A stretch of DNA of 44,100 nucleotides from an uncultured Spartobacteria bacterium (GCA_903901425.1 CAIURC010000008.1:1-44100), one strand, 5' to 3'. Shown: positions 24,945 through 33,862, counted from the stretch's first letter. Program-made: numbers and translations. Notes: a model not told the origin generated them from the sequence alone.

Positions 24945-27887
24945 TTAAAACGGCGGGGCACCAATCTCGACCTTCCCAGAGGACGGTGCCCGGAGGAAAT
25001 AACCGACACCGAGCCCGCGTTTCTGCTGGAAAACGCCCCGAAACGCTCTGGCAGGAATCCGTGGAGCTTCAAGGAAAGTGCCACTGAAGAGGCCGTTCTT
25101 CGGATTGACGGAGAGCTTCAACGCGGCCGGTGCGGTGACCGAAGTGCCGGTGCCGAGCGTGAACTCCGAGCCCAGCGGCTCCACAAGGCCGCCTCCGGTA
25201 AAGTGAATGAACGCGTTGTTGATCTGGTTGGCCAACTCCAGAACCCGGCCAGAAGATTCCGGCGCATAATACCGGGCACCCGAAAGCGCGATCCGGGTGG
25301 TGAACCCGGCCGGGTAAAGCGAATCCCGGGCCCGGGGCGGCTTCACCCAGCGCAGATCGCCCGACAGATCGGTGGATTCAGCGTCCTCGTCAAAATCGAC
25401 CCATCCAAACACAGCCGAGGCTGCGGTGTAGGTGGTGGCGTAGAACGGCCAGCGTCCGATCCGAAGGAGGCTGGTGCCCTGGCTGACCGGAAACCCGTCC
25501 CCGAGGTTTCCGGCAAACCGGACGGCGCCATAAAATGACACCGTGAGAATACCGGCCCCGGTTCCTCCGGGACTGGGAAGGCCGGGATCCGCAGAACCAT
25601 CGGCCACGGGCAGTTCCACAGTGTAGTCTCCCACGGAAAGATTTGGGTTGAGAAACGGGTCGAAGTCATTGGCTTCGGCGAACAGCTCCCAGGGTGGGGC
25701 CCCGTTGACCGAAAGCGTTCCGCTCATTCTCCGCTCGTTATCAAGTTCAAGGACCAAAACCACCCGCTGACCAGAAATCACCCTCTGGAACTCATACTTG
25801 AAGTCGCTCCGCATGACCCCTTTGAACGCGTACACCACGCCCCGCACCCGGATGGACGCCGAAAATGCACCAGCTGCACCCAAATCCATCTTGAACGAAG
25901 CCGCGTCGCTGCCATCCGGAGCGGTGGCCATCCCGTTGTAACTTCCCTTCCGTGACCGGAAGGGGTCCGGCGTGAAAACCGCCTGAATCCCAATGTAGCC
26001 AGGAGCGGCCACCGTGTATTTGAAACTCGGCTCCACCGAAAGCAGGGCGTCATCCGCCGTATCCGCCCCGAGATCATACCACCCTTGGAGGATATAGCCC
26101 TTCGCGGGAGCAGCTTTTAAAAGGACTGTATCGCCCACTTTTTTGGTCAAATCCCCGAGCGGACTGGCAGTCCCGGAACCGCTCGAACTCACCGAGAGCA
26201 ACGCAAACTGACCAAAACCCTCCCCGGCATCCACATACCGCCCCCGGAACCCAACAGCCCCTCCTTGGCCCGGTGCGCTTCCCACGCGGAACACAAGCAA
26301 CTTTCCCTTTACCGCATCAAACTCTACCTCGGGCTCGCCTTCCGATGCACAAACGGGCTCTCTCTGGCCTGCCTCGAAGGCGGTGAAACTCGGGTACCCG
26401 GATTCCGGCCCGGCACCAGTAGAGAGCGAGATCCTGACCCTCCCCGTGAAGGACGAATACCAACTCCACCAGAGTGCCTTGGAGGGGGAACTTTGGGTGT
26501 CAAACTCGTCCGGGGAATTTAACGTGACCCCGCTGCCTCCAAAAAACACCCCTCCGATGGGCAACCGTTTCACAAACCGCCCATTGTAAGGACGCGGGCC
26601 CGCAGCCCCGGAAAGCGCGCGTTCAAGATTCAAACGACCTGCAGAAAGGCATTTGCCAGAAAGGGCGGGCTGCGGGTCCACCGTACTCAGGAGCCGCTCG
26701 ACCAACTGCCGATGGTTCATCGAGGGCAATTCCGCCTTCATGAGAGCCAACGCCCCAGCCACCAAGGGCGCAGAAAACGAGGTCCCGCTCTGGACCGCGT
26801 AAGCCGAATCGCTATCCGAGGCCGTGGAGGGCAGGTCCACCCCGGGGGCAACCAGCCCCACACGGGTTACCCCGTAGTTGGAAAATGTGGCGAGCAGATC
26901 GTTTCGTGTGGATGCCCCGACGCTGATCAGGTTTTCGGAACGGAACGCCGCCGGATAGGCGCTCACATCCCGGTCAAACTCCGTGTCGAAACTCTCGTTC
27001 CCCGCTGCCACCACCACCAACACCCCATCTGCTTTCAAGCCCTCAATCTCCTCCTGCAACGCAGGGTTTGCCGGGCCGATGGAGCCCAGACTCATATTCA
27101 GAATATTGGCCTTTTTGACCCTCGCATATTCCATCCCGGCAAGGATATCCGAGTCGAACCCACCCCCTGCCGCATCCAGAACCTTCACCGCCATCAGTTT
27201 CACGCTCCAGCATACCCCGGCCACCCCCTTCCCGTTGTTTCCCACGGCTCCGATCAATCCCGCGACGAAAGTCCCGTGCCCGTCGTCGTCCATCACGCTT
27301 CCGGTGTCATTGACCGCGTTGTATCCATGCACGTCGTCCACCACCCCGTTCCCGTCATTGTCCAGTCCGTCTCCGGCCACCTCCCCGAGATTGCGCCACA
27401 TGTTGCCCGCCAGATCCTCGTGGGTGTGCCGGATCCCGCTGTCCAGAACCGCCACCACCACGTCCGGAGCATCATGCCGGATCGCCCAAGCGGCCTCCGC
27501 ACGAATGTCTGCGCCGACCTTTCCCCGCTTCCGCCCGTCATTGGCGAGATGCCAGGCGTCCCGTCCCGGCAGACTCGCGTCATTGGGCAGAGCCCGTTTC
27601 CGGTGGGCATGGTCCGGTTGCGCATACTTCACCCGCGCGTCCTCCCGGTACGCCCGCAACGCCTCCGATACCCGAACCCCACCCTCAAGCTGGATCAACT
27701 CCAATCCTTCCACCCCCGAGAACCGACGCGTCACCCGGCCCATTGGCCTGAGGTCTCCCCCCGGTGCCTGCCCCGGCTTGAACCGCACGAGAATCCTGTC
27801 CTGCCGACCCTGGACCGAAGGGGGGACAGCCCCGAGGTTCACACCCAACAAAACGCACAACACCCACAGCCAGAGCACACGCTTCAT
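24945..27887 (-). CDS. Secreted S8 family serine protease (subtilase) with C-terminal beta-rich module
   Basis: A 980-residue exported protease. Residues 1-20 are a signal peptide and about 30-95 an inhibitor-I9-like propeptide. The catalytic domain has Asp149 (AVLDSGI), His204 (DDGHGTFVAG), oxyanion Asn297 (AAGNES) and Ser370 (SGTSFSAPLVAG). An Asp/Asn-rich DGLDNDGNGVVDD loop at 173-185 probably binds calcium. Residues about 440-560 look like a pre-peptidase-type beta-sandwich, followed by a bacterial repeat-like stretch (KGYILQGWYDLG). The last roughly 330 residues contain a module ending FSGTFLEAP, RAFRGVFQQKRGLGVGYFL and SGKVEIG, which I associate with secreted Verrucomicrobia proteins. 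It is divergent from the DUF2905 gene. An AGGG eight bases before the ATG may serve as ribosome binding site. Confidence 0.94.
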   Translation of the reverse strand: MKRVLWLWVLCVLLGVNLGAVPPSVQGRQDRILVRFKPGQAPGGDLRPMGRVTRRFSGVEGLELIQLEGGVRVSEALRAYREDARVKYAQPDHAHRKRALPNDASLPGRDAWHLANDGRKRGKVGADIRAEAAWAIRHDAPDVVVAVLDSGIRHTHEDLAGNMWRNLGEVAGDGLDNDGNGVVDDVHGYNAVNDTGSVMDDDGHGTFVAGLIGAVGNNGKGVAGVCWSVKLMAVKVLDAAGGGFDSDILAGMEYARVKKANILNMSLGSIGPANPALQEEIEGLKADGVLVVVAAGNESFDTEFDRDVSAYPAAFRSENLISVGASTRNDLLATFSNYGVTRVGLVAPGVDLPSTASDSDSAYAVQSGTSFSAPLVAGALALMKAELPSMNHRQLVERLLSTVDPQPALSGKCLSAGRLNLERALSGAAGPRPYNGRFVKRLPIGGVFFGGSGVTLNSPDEFDTQSSPSKALWWSWYSSFTGRVRISLSTGAGPESGYPSFTAFEAGQREPVCASEGEPEVEFDAVKGKLLVFRVGSAPGQGGAVGFRGRYVDAGEGFGQFALLSVSSSGSGTASPLGDLTKKVGDTVLLKAAPAKGYILQGWYDLGADTADDALLSVEPSFKYTVAAPGYIGIQAVFTPDPFRSRKGSYNGMATAPDGSDAASFKMDLGAAGAFSASIRVRGVVYAFKGVMRSDFKYEFQRVISGQRVVLVLELDNERRMSGTLSVNGAPPWELFAEANDFDPFLNPNLSVGDYTVELPVADGSADPGLPSPGGTGAGILTVSFYGAVRFAGNLGDGFPVSQGTSLLRIGRWPFYATTYTAASAVFGWVDFDEDAESTDLSGDLRWVKPPRARDSLYPAGFTTRIALSGARYYAPESSGRVLELANQINNAFIHFTGGGLVEPLGSEFTLGTGTSVTAPAALKLSVNPKNGLFSGTFLEAPRIPARAFRGVFQQKRGLGVGYFLRAPSSGKVEIGAPPF
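25483..25503. repeat. 21-base exact direct repeat, copy 2
   Basis: Identical to 19730-19750. Here it lies inside the subtilase gene, where the - strand reads in frame as DGFPVS. Confidence 0.8.
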
Positions 27888-27927
27888 TTCCGAACCCTAA
27901 AGGTTCACGCCCGAGCCGCCAAGCTCC

Positions 27928-27944
27928 CCGGGTCGCAGACCCGG
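27928..27944. repeat. Perfect inverted repeat CCGGGTC-GCA-GACCCGG
   Basis: Seven-base arms with a 3-base spacer, in the 108-base region between the divergent subtilase and DUF2905 genes. There is no T-run on either side, so a terminator is unlikely. An operator or a transcript hairpin are the alternatives. Confidence 0.5.
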
Positions 27945-27995
27945 CAAATCGTGACTTGCCCCGACCCAAGGCAATCCGATTTTAAAAACGTGGGC

Positions 27996-28217
27996 ATGAA
28001 AGAACTCGGCAAAATTCTTTTCTCGGCGGGGATCCTCCTCGCCCTTCTCGGTGCATGGATCTGGAAAAACAACGGGCCCGGCATCCTCTCCCGGCTCGGC
28101 CGGCTCCCAGGCGACATCCACATTCAAAAAGAGGGGTTTGAACTCCATTTCCCTCTGGCCACCTGCCTCCTGATCAGCCTCCTCCTCACTCTGGTCCATT
28201 GGCTTTTGCGCCGCTAA
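27996..28217 (+). CDS. DUF2905 family small membrane protein
   Basis: A 73-residue protein with two membrane helices (ILFSAGILLALLGAWIW and FPLATCLLISLLLTLVHWLL), joined by a basic loop with the family signature LGRLPGDIHIQKEGFELHFP. This matches DUF2905, a widespread inner-membrane family of unknown function. ATG 27996 is the only start that keeps the first helix whole. The 195 bases after it, up to cysK, show only a short inverted repeat GCGCTC/GAGCGC at 28256-28275. Confidence 0.9.
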   Translation: MKELGKILFSAGILLALLGAWIWKNNGPGILSRLGRLPGDIHIQKEGFELHFPLATCLLISLLLTLVHWLLRR

Positions 28218-28412
28218 TCCCCCACCTGGCACTTCCGGACGCAATTACCCCCATTGCGCTCTGACACTTGAGCGCGCCTCCGGGACTGCCCCCCCTTCTA
28301 TTCCCCTTCCAACATCGCCCTTGTCCGGCTCCCCAGCACCCGTGTACACCTGCCCCGGGCGCATGGAACCAATCCCGGCCGCCCGGCTCCCTCAAGCAAA
28401 CCATTTACTACC

Positions 28413-29396
28413 ATGGGTCATATCTACAACAACATCGTCGAAACCGTCGGACGCACCCCGCTTGTCCGTCTGAACCGCATCACGGCCGGCTTGGAAGCCA
28501 CCATCCTGCTCAAGTGCGAGTTTTTTAATCCGCTGGGCAGTGTGAAGGACCGGATCGGTATGGCGATGATCGACGACGCGGAAAAGCGCGGTCTCCTGAC
28601 CCCGGACACCCTGATTGTGGAACCGACCAGCGGCAACACGGGCATTGCCCTGGCGTTTGTGGCGGCAGCCAAAGGGTACAAACTCGTGCTCACCATGCCC
28701 GAAACCATGTCTCTGGAACGCCGCACCCTTCTGGCCATGCTCGGCGCAAAACTCGTCCTCACCCCAGGCAGCGAGGGAATGAAAGGCGCCATCGCCAAGG
28801 CAGAAGAAATCGTGCGCACCACCCCGGGGGCATGGATGCCCCAGCAGTTCAACAACCCGGCCAACCCCGCAGTCCACAGCCGCACCACCGCCGAGGAAAT
28901 CTGGGCCGATACCGACGGCTTGGTCGACATCCTTGTCTCTGCCGTGGGCACTGGTGGCACCATCACCGGATGCACCGAGGTAATCCTCCCACGCCGCCCA
29001 GGCTTCCGCGCCATTGCGGTTGAACCCGAAGATTCACCGGTCATCTCCCAAACCCTCGCCGGCGAACCGCTCAAGCCCGGCCCCCACAAGATCCAAGGAA
29101 CGGGCGCCGGCTTTGTCCCGAACAACCTCCACTTGAAGACGGCGGAGGGTGCACCCCAGATCACGGAGTGCATCCGTGTGTCCAACGACAACGCGTTCGC
29201 CATGGCAAGGCGCCTCGCTAAAGAGGAAGGAATCCTCGCCGGGATCAGCACGGGCGCCAACGTCTGGGCCGCCGTGGAGGCCGCCAAGCGCCCTGAAAAC
29301 AAGGGCAAACTCATCGTCACCATCGGCTGCTCCACAGGGGAACGCTACCTTTCCACTGCACTCGCCGCCGAGGCCCGCGCCGAAGTCGGCGCCTAA
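28413..29396 (+). CDS. cysK: Cysteine synthase (O-acetylserine sulfhydrylase)
   Basis: A 327-residue PLP enzyme that makes cysteine from O-acetylserine and sulfide in the cytoplasm. The PLP-binding lysine is in [14 protein letters not shown], the substrate loop is [13 protein letters not shown], and the phosphate-binding glycine loop is [11 protein letters not shown]. The [13 protein letters not shown] segment and length fit the CysK/CysM type A group. The start is preceded by TTACTACC, with no Shine-Dalgarno sequence. A strong intrinsic terminator follows, so it is probably monocistronic. Confidence 0.96.
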   Translation: MGHIYNNIVETVGRTPLVRLNRITAGLEATILLKCEFFNPLGSVKDRIGMAMIDDAEKRGLLTPDTLIVEPTSGNTGIALAFVAAAKGYKLVLTMPETMSLERRTLLAMLGAKLVLTPGSEGMKGAIAKAEEIVRTTPGAWMPQQFNNPANPAVHSRTTAEEIWADTDGLVDILVSAVGTGGTITGCTEVILPRRPGFRAIAVEPEDSPVISQTLAGEPLKPGPHKIQGTGAGFVPNNLHLKTAEGAPQITECIRVSNDNAFAMARRLAKEEGILAGISTGANVWAAVEAAKRPENKGKLIVTIGCSTGERYLSTALAAEARAEVGA

Positions 29397-29438
29397 GCCC
29401 ACGCCGGATAGTCCCGGCCCGAAGTCCATCTCCTTCAA

Positions 29439-29474
29439 AATCCTCCTGCGGCTCTTCCGCAGGAGGATTTTTTT
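29439..29474 (+). terminator. Rho-independent terminator after cysK
   Basis: The arms CCTCCTGCGG and CCGCAGGAGG pair perfectly over ten bases, extended by flanking AAT/ATT, around a CTCTT loop, and are followed by TTTTTTT. A run of four A upstream gives TTTT on the other strand, so it may also terminate the convergent gene whose stop is at 29525. Confidence 0.93.
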
Positions 29475-29524
29475 ACCTCCCCACTTCCAAAAAACCTCTT
29501 TCGGCGCGATTCCAGCGGCGGAAC

Positions 29525-30955
29525 TCAAGGTTCCGCTTCAAGCCGAACGGCGTGCAGTTCCGCCCAGCCGTCGGGTTCTCCCCCTTCGCCCGGATCCAAC
29601 CGCAACCGGATCATCCCTCCCCGGTACCCTTCTGCATCTCGAAGCCGCACACGGTACTGACGCCTCTGACCGTCCCCATCCACGGCAAGCTGTGTATGAT
29701 CCCCACGCCCTGGCCCCTTTTCCCCAAGTCGCTGCCAGAAAACGGTCACCGTTCGACCCCGCATCCGGAACGCGCCATCGACCACCAACCACGGTGCGTC
29801 GTCTGCATTCCAAAATGTCACGGGCCCCTGCCACTGGGGATCCTTATCCCCCAATGCCAGCGCGATCCGGCCCTCCACTGGCCAGCCTGAAGCAGACCCG
29901 TTCCGGGAAAACCATCCCTGCCGGTGGTGGTCAAACGCCCAGCCAGGCAGTTTCCGGGGTGCACTTTGCATCGCCCGTGCACGGATCTCATCCACGGTGC
30001 CAGGCAGCAACTCGTACTCGTAGGAGTAGACGATATCGTGATCCAGAAACTCCTGGGCTTGCCCGGCCAGATACCCGGTGCTGTTTCCCAGAGTGTCGTT
30101 GCCCCCGGGACGCCCGGCAAATCCACCCGTAAAATCACAGCGTCCCGGTGTGATCAGCCCCACCCCCTCCCCGGAGCCGTCCACCGCAGCGGCCCATCCC
30201 TCCGTCCCCGTCCAGAAACTCCAGGGATGTTTGCCCGGCGCCTTGGGAATCTCAGAAACCGCTCCCCCAGAAAAGGGTCGGTCGCCCGTGTAACTCACAG
30301 TCCGGTAAAACGCCGAATTCACGTACACCGCAGGCAACTCCTGCAACCGGGCCGGGTACAGGGTTCGGTCCGAACGCCGGTTCCGGATCTGGGCGCGGCC
30401 GCGGACCACCGCGCCGTCCAGTTCGAGCCAGGAATCAAACTCGCACTCAGCCGGGACCGCGTTCAATGGCCACTGCAATGGCACACAGCGCACGTGCAAA
30501 ACCCGGCCATCGTTTTCATGGAGAACCACCCGGGAGGGGTTTCCAAAGTCGTCTCCGGTCTGGACCGGATTCCATCCCAAATGAGCCCAGTGCGGTGCTG
30601 GTTCCTGGCCCGCCTCGGCGTACGGAACCGGCCCGGCGTAGAATGAGAGCTGAACCTGTCTGCCAAAATCGTAATTGTTCACCCGGTTTTTGCCGCCACC
30701 CCGGCTCAGGAAAACCAATGCGCCCCCGTGTTTGAGATCCACGCCGACCCGGACCTGGCCGTTGTCCAGCCAGCTCATCTCGGCCCAAGAGGGCACCCCG
30801 AGTTCGTCGGCCTCCGCCTTACCCGGTGGCCGGCCCGCGAAAGCCCCGACCGAAAGCCCCAGAAACAGACCAACCGCAACAAGCCCCGGGCTGACCCAAG
30901 CCTGCTTCAGGACGCACAGGAACCCGGTTTGTCTGGGGATGGACTCGACTGGCAT
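29525..30955 (-). CDS. Exported protein of unknown family
   Basis: About 476 residues from the Met at 30955. The N-terminus has basic residues then SPGLVAVGLFLGLSVGAFAG, a signal peptide. The mature part has well-formed, conserved-looking blocks (WLDNGQVRVGVDLKHGGALV, NNYDFGRQVQLSFYAGPVPY, HLGWNPVQTGDDFGNPSRVV, PARLQELPAVYVNSAFYRTV, YTGDRPFSGGAVSEIPKAPG). I recall similar unassigned proteins in Verrucomicrobia and Planctomycetes. The aromatic- and Trp-rich beta pattern suggests a carbohydrate-related beta-sandwich. This is inference; no catalytic motif is recognised. An earlier start (31000) is possible but lies in the control region shared with the divergent kinase gene. Confidence 0.8.
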   Translation of the reverse strand: MPVESIPRQTGFLCVLKQAWVSPGLVAVGLFLGLSVGAFAGRPPGKAEADELGVPSWAEMSWLDNGQVRVGVDLKHGGALVFLSRGGGKNRVNNYDFGRQVQLSFYAGPVPYAEAGQEPAPHWAHLGWNPVQTGDDFGNPSRVVLHENDGRVLHVRCVPLQWPLNAVPAECEFDSWLELDGAVVRGRAQIRNRRSDRTLYPARLQELPAVYVNSAFYRTVSYTGDRPFSGGAVSEIPKAPGKHPWSFWTGTEGWAAAVDGSGEGVGLITPGRCDFTGGFAGRPGGNDTLGNSTGYLAGQAQEFLDHDIVYSYEYELLPGTVDEIRARAMQSAPRKLPGWAFDHHRQGWFSRNGSASGWPVEGRIALALGDKDPQWQGPVTFWNADDAPWLVVDGAFRMRGRTVTVFWQRLGEKGPGRGDHTQLAVDGDGQRRQYRVRLRDAEGYRGGMIRLRLDPGEGGEPDGWAELHAVRLEAEP

Positions 30956-31032
30956 CCGGAAACACCACCGCCCGACCCGCCACAAGTCAACCCCAGACAC
31001 GCCCGATTTCCGGCCCTGAACGCACCCGCCAT

Positions 31033-31061
31033 TTGCCTCGCAGGATATCCCCGCCTAGCAT
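31033..31061 (+). promoter_or_regulatory. Possible promoter of the histidine kinase gene
   Basis: TTGCCT (31033-31038) and TAGCAT (31056-31061) each match the sigma70 boxes at 4/6 with a 17-base spacer. Transcription would begin at about 31068, only a few bases before ATG 31071, giving a nearly leaderless message. Confidence 0.35.
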
Positions 31062-31070
31062 GGGGGCCTC

Positions 31071-32315
31071 ATGAACTCCGGGTTCCTCGACAAACTCATC
31101 GAACGCATCGGGCGGGTCCGCCCGGAGGAGGTCCAGAACTACCTCCACCGGCTTTCCGACGAAAAAGGGTTTTTTGAAACCATCTTCAACGCCATCCACG
31201 AAGGCGTGATCGTCACCGACCCAGCCGGCCAAATCAATTACCTCAACCGGGAGGCTTGCGCCCTCTTCGGCCTCGAACGCGAGGAGTGCATGGGCAAACC
31301 CCTCAATGAACGCCTCCGCGGACTCCAATGGCACAAACTCCTCGAGTCCGGCAAAACCGTGAGCCGCGAAATGGAGGTCTTTTACCCGCAACACCGGTTC
31401 CTGAGCTTCTACGTGGTTCCGCTCCATCTGGAATCCCCACAGACAAAGCGCGGCTCCCGTTCCGTCGAGGAAATGGTCGGATACGCCGTCATCCTCCGGG
31501 ACACCACTGAGAACCGGCGTTCCACCGAGGAAACCATCCAGAGCGAGCGTTTCTCGGCACTCACCCAACTGGCGGCAGGCGTGGCTCATGAGATCGGCAA
31601 CCCGCTGAACTCCCTGCACATCCACCTCCAGCTCATGGAGCGCAAACTGCGCAAGGTGCAGTCCCCCACGCGGGAGGAACTTAAAAAATCCCTTGAGATT
31701 GCCCGGGAAGAAATCGACCGGCTCGACTCGACTGTGCGTCAGTTTCTGGGGGCGATCCGCCCCAGCCACCTCCAACCCTCCCTCGAAAACATCAACTCCC
31801 TGCTCCAAGAGTCCGTGGCATTTCTCAAACCCGAGATCGATGACCGCAGCATTCTGGTTGAAACCCAGTTCCGCGCCGACCTTCCCCTCCTCCTCGTCGA
31901 CCGGAACCAGCTCAAGCAGGCCTTCTACAACATCATCCGAAACGCGTTTCAGGCCATGAAAACCGGGGGCATCCTCAGGGTCCGCACCGACCTCGACGAA
32001 GCCTTTCTCTGCATTATTTTTGCAGACACGGGCGGCGGCATTTCCCCCGAGAACGTCGGCAAGGTCTTTGAACCCTATTTCACCACCAAAGCCAGCGGAT
32101 CCGGCCTCGGCCTGCTGATTGTCCGGCGGATCATCCGCGAACATGGCGGCGAAATCGATCTCATCAACGATCCCGGCAACGGACTCACCCTCACCCTCCG
32201 ACTCCCGCTCTACCAACACAAAATCCGTCTCCTGCAGGACAGCCCGGCCTCCCCCCCACCGCCCGATGCAATCCCGAGACAAGACGGCCTTCCGCCCCCT
32301 CAAGACCCCACCTAG
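31071..32315 (+). CDS. Soluble PAS-domain sensor histidine kinase (NtrB-like)
   Basis: A 414-residue protein with no membrane segment. Residues about 33-150 form a PAS domain (ETIFNAIHEGVIVTDPAGQI, then YLNREACALFGLEREECMGK). Residues 160-230 form the dimerisation/phosphoacceptor domain with His173 in GVAHEIGNPLNSLHIHL. The ATPase has an N box (NIIRNAFQAM), G1 (DTGGGI), an F box (FEPYFTTK) and G2 (GSGLGL). The last 35 residues are Pro-rich. The architecture matches cytoplasmic NtrB/AtoS-type kinases, which usually act on sigma54-type response regulators. No response regulator lies next to it, so it is an orphan here. Its stop shares a CTAG with the convergent hflC stop. Confidence 0.94.
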   Translation: MNSGFLDKLIERIGRVRPEEVQNYLHRLSDEKGFFETIFNAIHEGVIVTDPAGQINYLNREACALFGLEREECMGKPLNERLRGLQWHKLLESGKTVSREMEVFYPQHRFLSFYVVPLHLESPQTKRGSRSVEEMVGYAVILRDTTENRRSTEETIQSERFSALTQLAAGVAHEIGNPLNSLHIHLQLMERKLRKVQSPTREELKKSLEIAREEIDRLDSTVRQFLGAIRPSHLQPSLENINSLLQESVAFLKPEIDDRSILVETQFRADLPLLLVDRNQLKQAFYNIIRNAFQAMKTGGILRVRTDLDEAFLCIIFADTGGGISPENVGKVFEPYFTTKASGSGLGLLIVRRIIREHGGEIDLINDPGNGLTLTLRLPLYQHKIRLLQDSPASPPPPDAIPRQDGLPPPQDPT

Positions 32316-33862
32316 GGTGCCGGCGCACCGTCCCCGGAAGCCCCTGCAGGCTCCGCCACTTTCGCTGGTTTCTTCTGGAAAAGCTGGAGCAAACCCGGCT
32401 TCGGCTTGGGCGTCGCCTCGGGAACAGGTGGCGGTACCGCCGGTTCCACCGGCACCGCCACCACCGGGGTCGGCGCCGGCGTTGCCAACGGCCGTGGACG
32501 CACCGCCACTGGCGTCGGAGTCGGCTTTTTCGGGGTTGGAAGCGCACGCACAGGAGTGGTTGCCGGTGCCGCGGGCTCTGCCACGGGGAAGGAGGAAGGC
32601 ACCAGAGCAGGCTCGCTCGGTTCCAGAGCCGTCTTCTTGGGTGGCAAAGGCTGAATAGGCTTTGCCGGAGGATCCATACGCCGCTGGGGCAATTCCGGCT
32701 CCACTGGCACAGATGCCTCACGCCGGACCTCTTCCTTCACCGGTTCGGAGTTTTGCGTCTCCGGCTTGGATTCAGGGCGTGACTCCACCTTTACAGGCTC
32801 TGTCTTTGGCTTTGGGGTGGGCGCCCCCTTTTTGGAGGGGGTAGCCGATGCAGGAACGGCGGGAGCGGAGGGCACATGCGCCACTGGGCGAGGAACAACC
32901 ACAGGGGAGGCGCCGGGTCCCTTGAACAGGTGAAACAAACCGCCTTCGGTGCTCAACAGAAGGGTTGTCTCCCGGTCAAACGCAGAGCGGTAGGTCTCCA
33001 GAGTCTGTGTGAACGAGTAAAACTCGCGCGCATGCGGGCTCTGGTTGTAGGCCTCGGCATAGACCGCCGTGGCCTCGGCATCCGCGCGACCTTGAATGGT
33101 CTGCACCTCCCTGAAAGCCTCGGACTCGATTCGTCGCAGGTCGCGTTCCTTGGCACCGATAATCTTGGCGGCCTCGCCGGCGCCTTCGCTCCGGAACCGT
33201 TCGGCAATCTGCCTCCGCTCGCTAATCATCCGGTCATAGATTTTGGAACTGACAGCCTGGTTGTAATTGATCCGCATCAAGCGGACGTCGAGCAGTTCGA
33301 TCCCGAACTCCGCCAGTTTCTTCTTGGACTGCCGGGTGATCTCCTCCTCCAACGCAACCCGCCCCAGCCGGATCGGCGGCAGCCAGCCGGTCGACCCGCC
33401 CATCTCTCTGGACGCCACCCCGTCCATCTGCGCTTCCCGGTTCTTGGTGGTCCGGATGAGTTCCACCAGTTCATGCCGGGCAACCGTGTTCCGCATCTCG
33501 CTGCCAAGAATGTCATCGAGACGCGACTGCGCGCTACGTTCATCCCGCAACCGAAGAAAAAAACTCATCGGATCCGAGATGCGCCAGCGGCCGAACGAAT
33601 CTACGACGATGTAGAGCTTGTCCTTGGTGGCCATCTCGGCGCTGGGCCCGTCCCATTCAAGCACCCTCTTTTCAAGCCGGTTGACTGTTTGAATGAAGGG
33701 TACCTTGAACCGGAGCCCGGCTCGGGTCACCGGCTCACCGACGGGACGCCCGAACTGAGTGACGATCACCTGTTGGCTTTCCGGCACAATGTAACAGACC
33801 CCAGAAACCAGCAGCACAACCACCGACACCACCACCGCCTTAATCACGCTCAAAGGATTCAT
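32312..33862 (-). CDS. hflC: HflC-like SPFH/band-7 membrane protein with long proline-rich tail
   Basis: A 516-residue protein. Residues 1-25 are a signal-anchor helix and about 25-315 the SPFH/band-7 domain plus coiled coil (VPESQQVIVTQFGRPVGEP, VDSFGRWRISDP, ELLDVRLMRINYNQAV, RSEGAGEAAKIIGAKERDLR, FYSFTQTLETYRSAF). This fits HflC, which with HflK forms a large periplasm-facing cage that modulates the FtsH protease. The usual HflC ends here at about 300-330 residues. This one continues for about 200 residues, rich in Pro, Ala, Lys, Glu and Val, with PKPK, PVKVE and PTPVA patterns and a basic patch (LLQLFQKKPAK) near the end. The tail should face the periplasm. The start overlaps the hflK stop as ATGA. 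Confidence 0.9.
   Translation of the reverse strand: MNPLSVIKAVVVSVVVLLVSGVCYIVPESQQVIVTQFGRPVGEPVTRAGLRFKVPFIQTVNRLEKRVLEWDGPSAEMATKDKLYIVVDSFGRWRISDPMSFFLRLRDERSAQSRLDDILGSEMRNTVARHELVELIRTTKNREAQMDGVASREMGGSTGWLPPIRLGRVALEEEITRQSKKKLAEFGIELLDVRLMRINYNQAVSSKIYDRMISERRQIAERFRSEGAGEAAKIIGAKERDLRRIESEAFREVQTIQGRADAEATAVYAEAYNQSPHAREFYSFTQTLETYRSAFDRETTLLLSTEGGLFHLFKGPGASPVVVPRPVAHVPSAPAVPASATPSKKGAPTPKPKTEPVKVESRPESKPETQNSEPVKEEVRREASVPVEPELPQRRMDPPAKPIQPLPPKKTALEPSEPALVPSSFPVAEPAAPATTPVRALPTPKKPTPTPVAVRPRPLATPAPTPVVAVPVEPAVPPPVPEATPKPKPGLLQLFQKKPAKVAEPAGASGDGAPAP

Noticed and set aside
26712-27995. A long + strand open frame running into the DUF2905 gene
   Set aside because: It is antisense to the subtilase. 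Only the last 73 residues from ATG 27996 match a known family.
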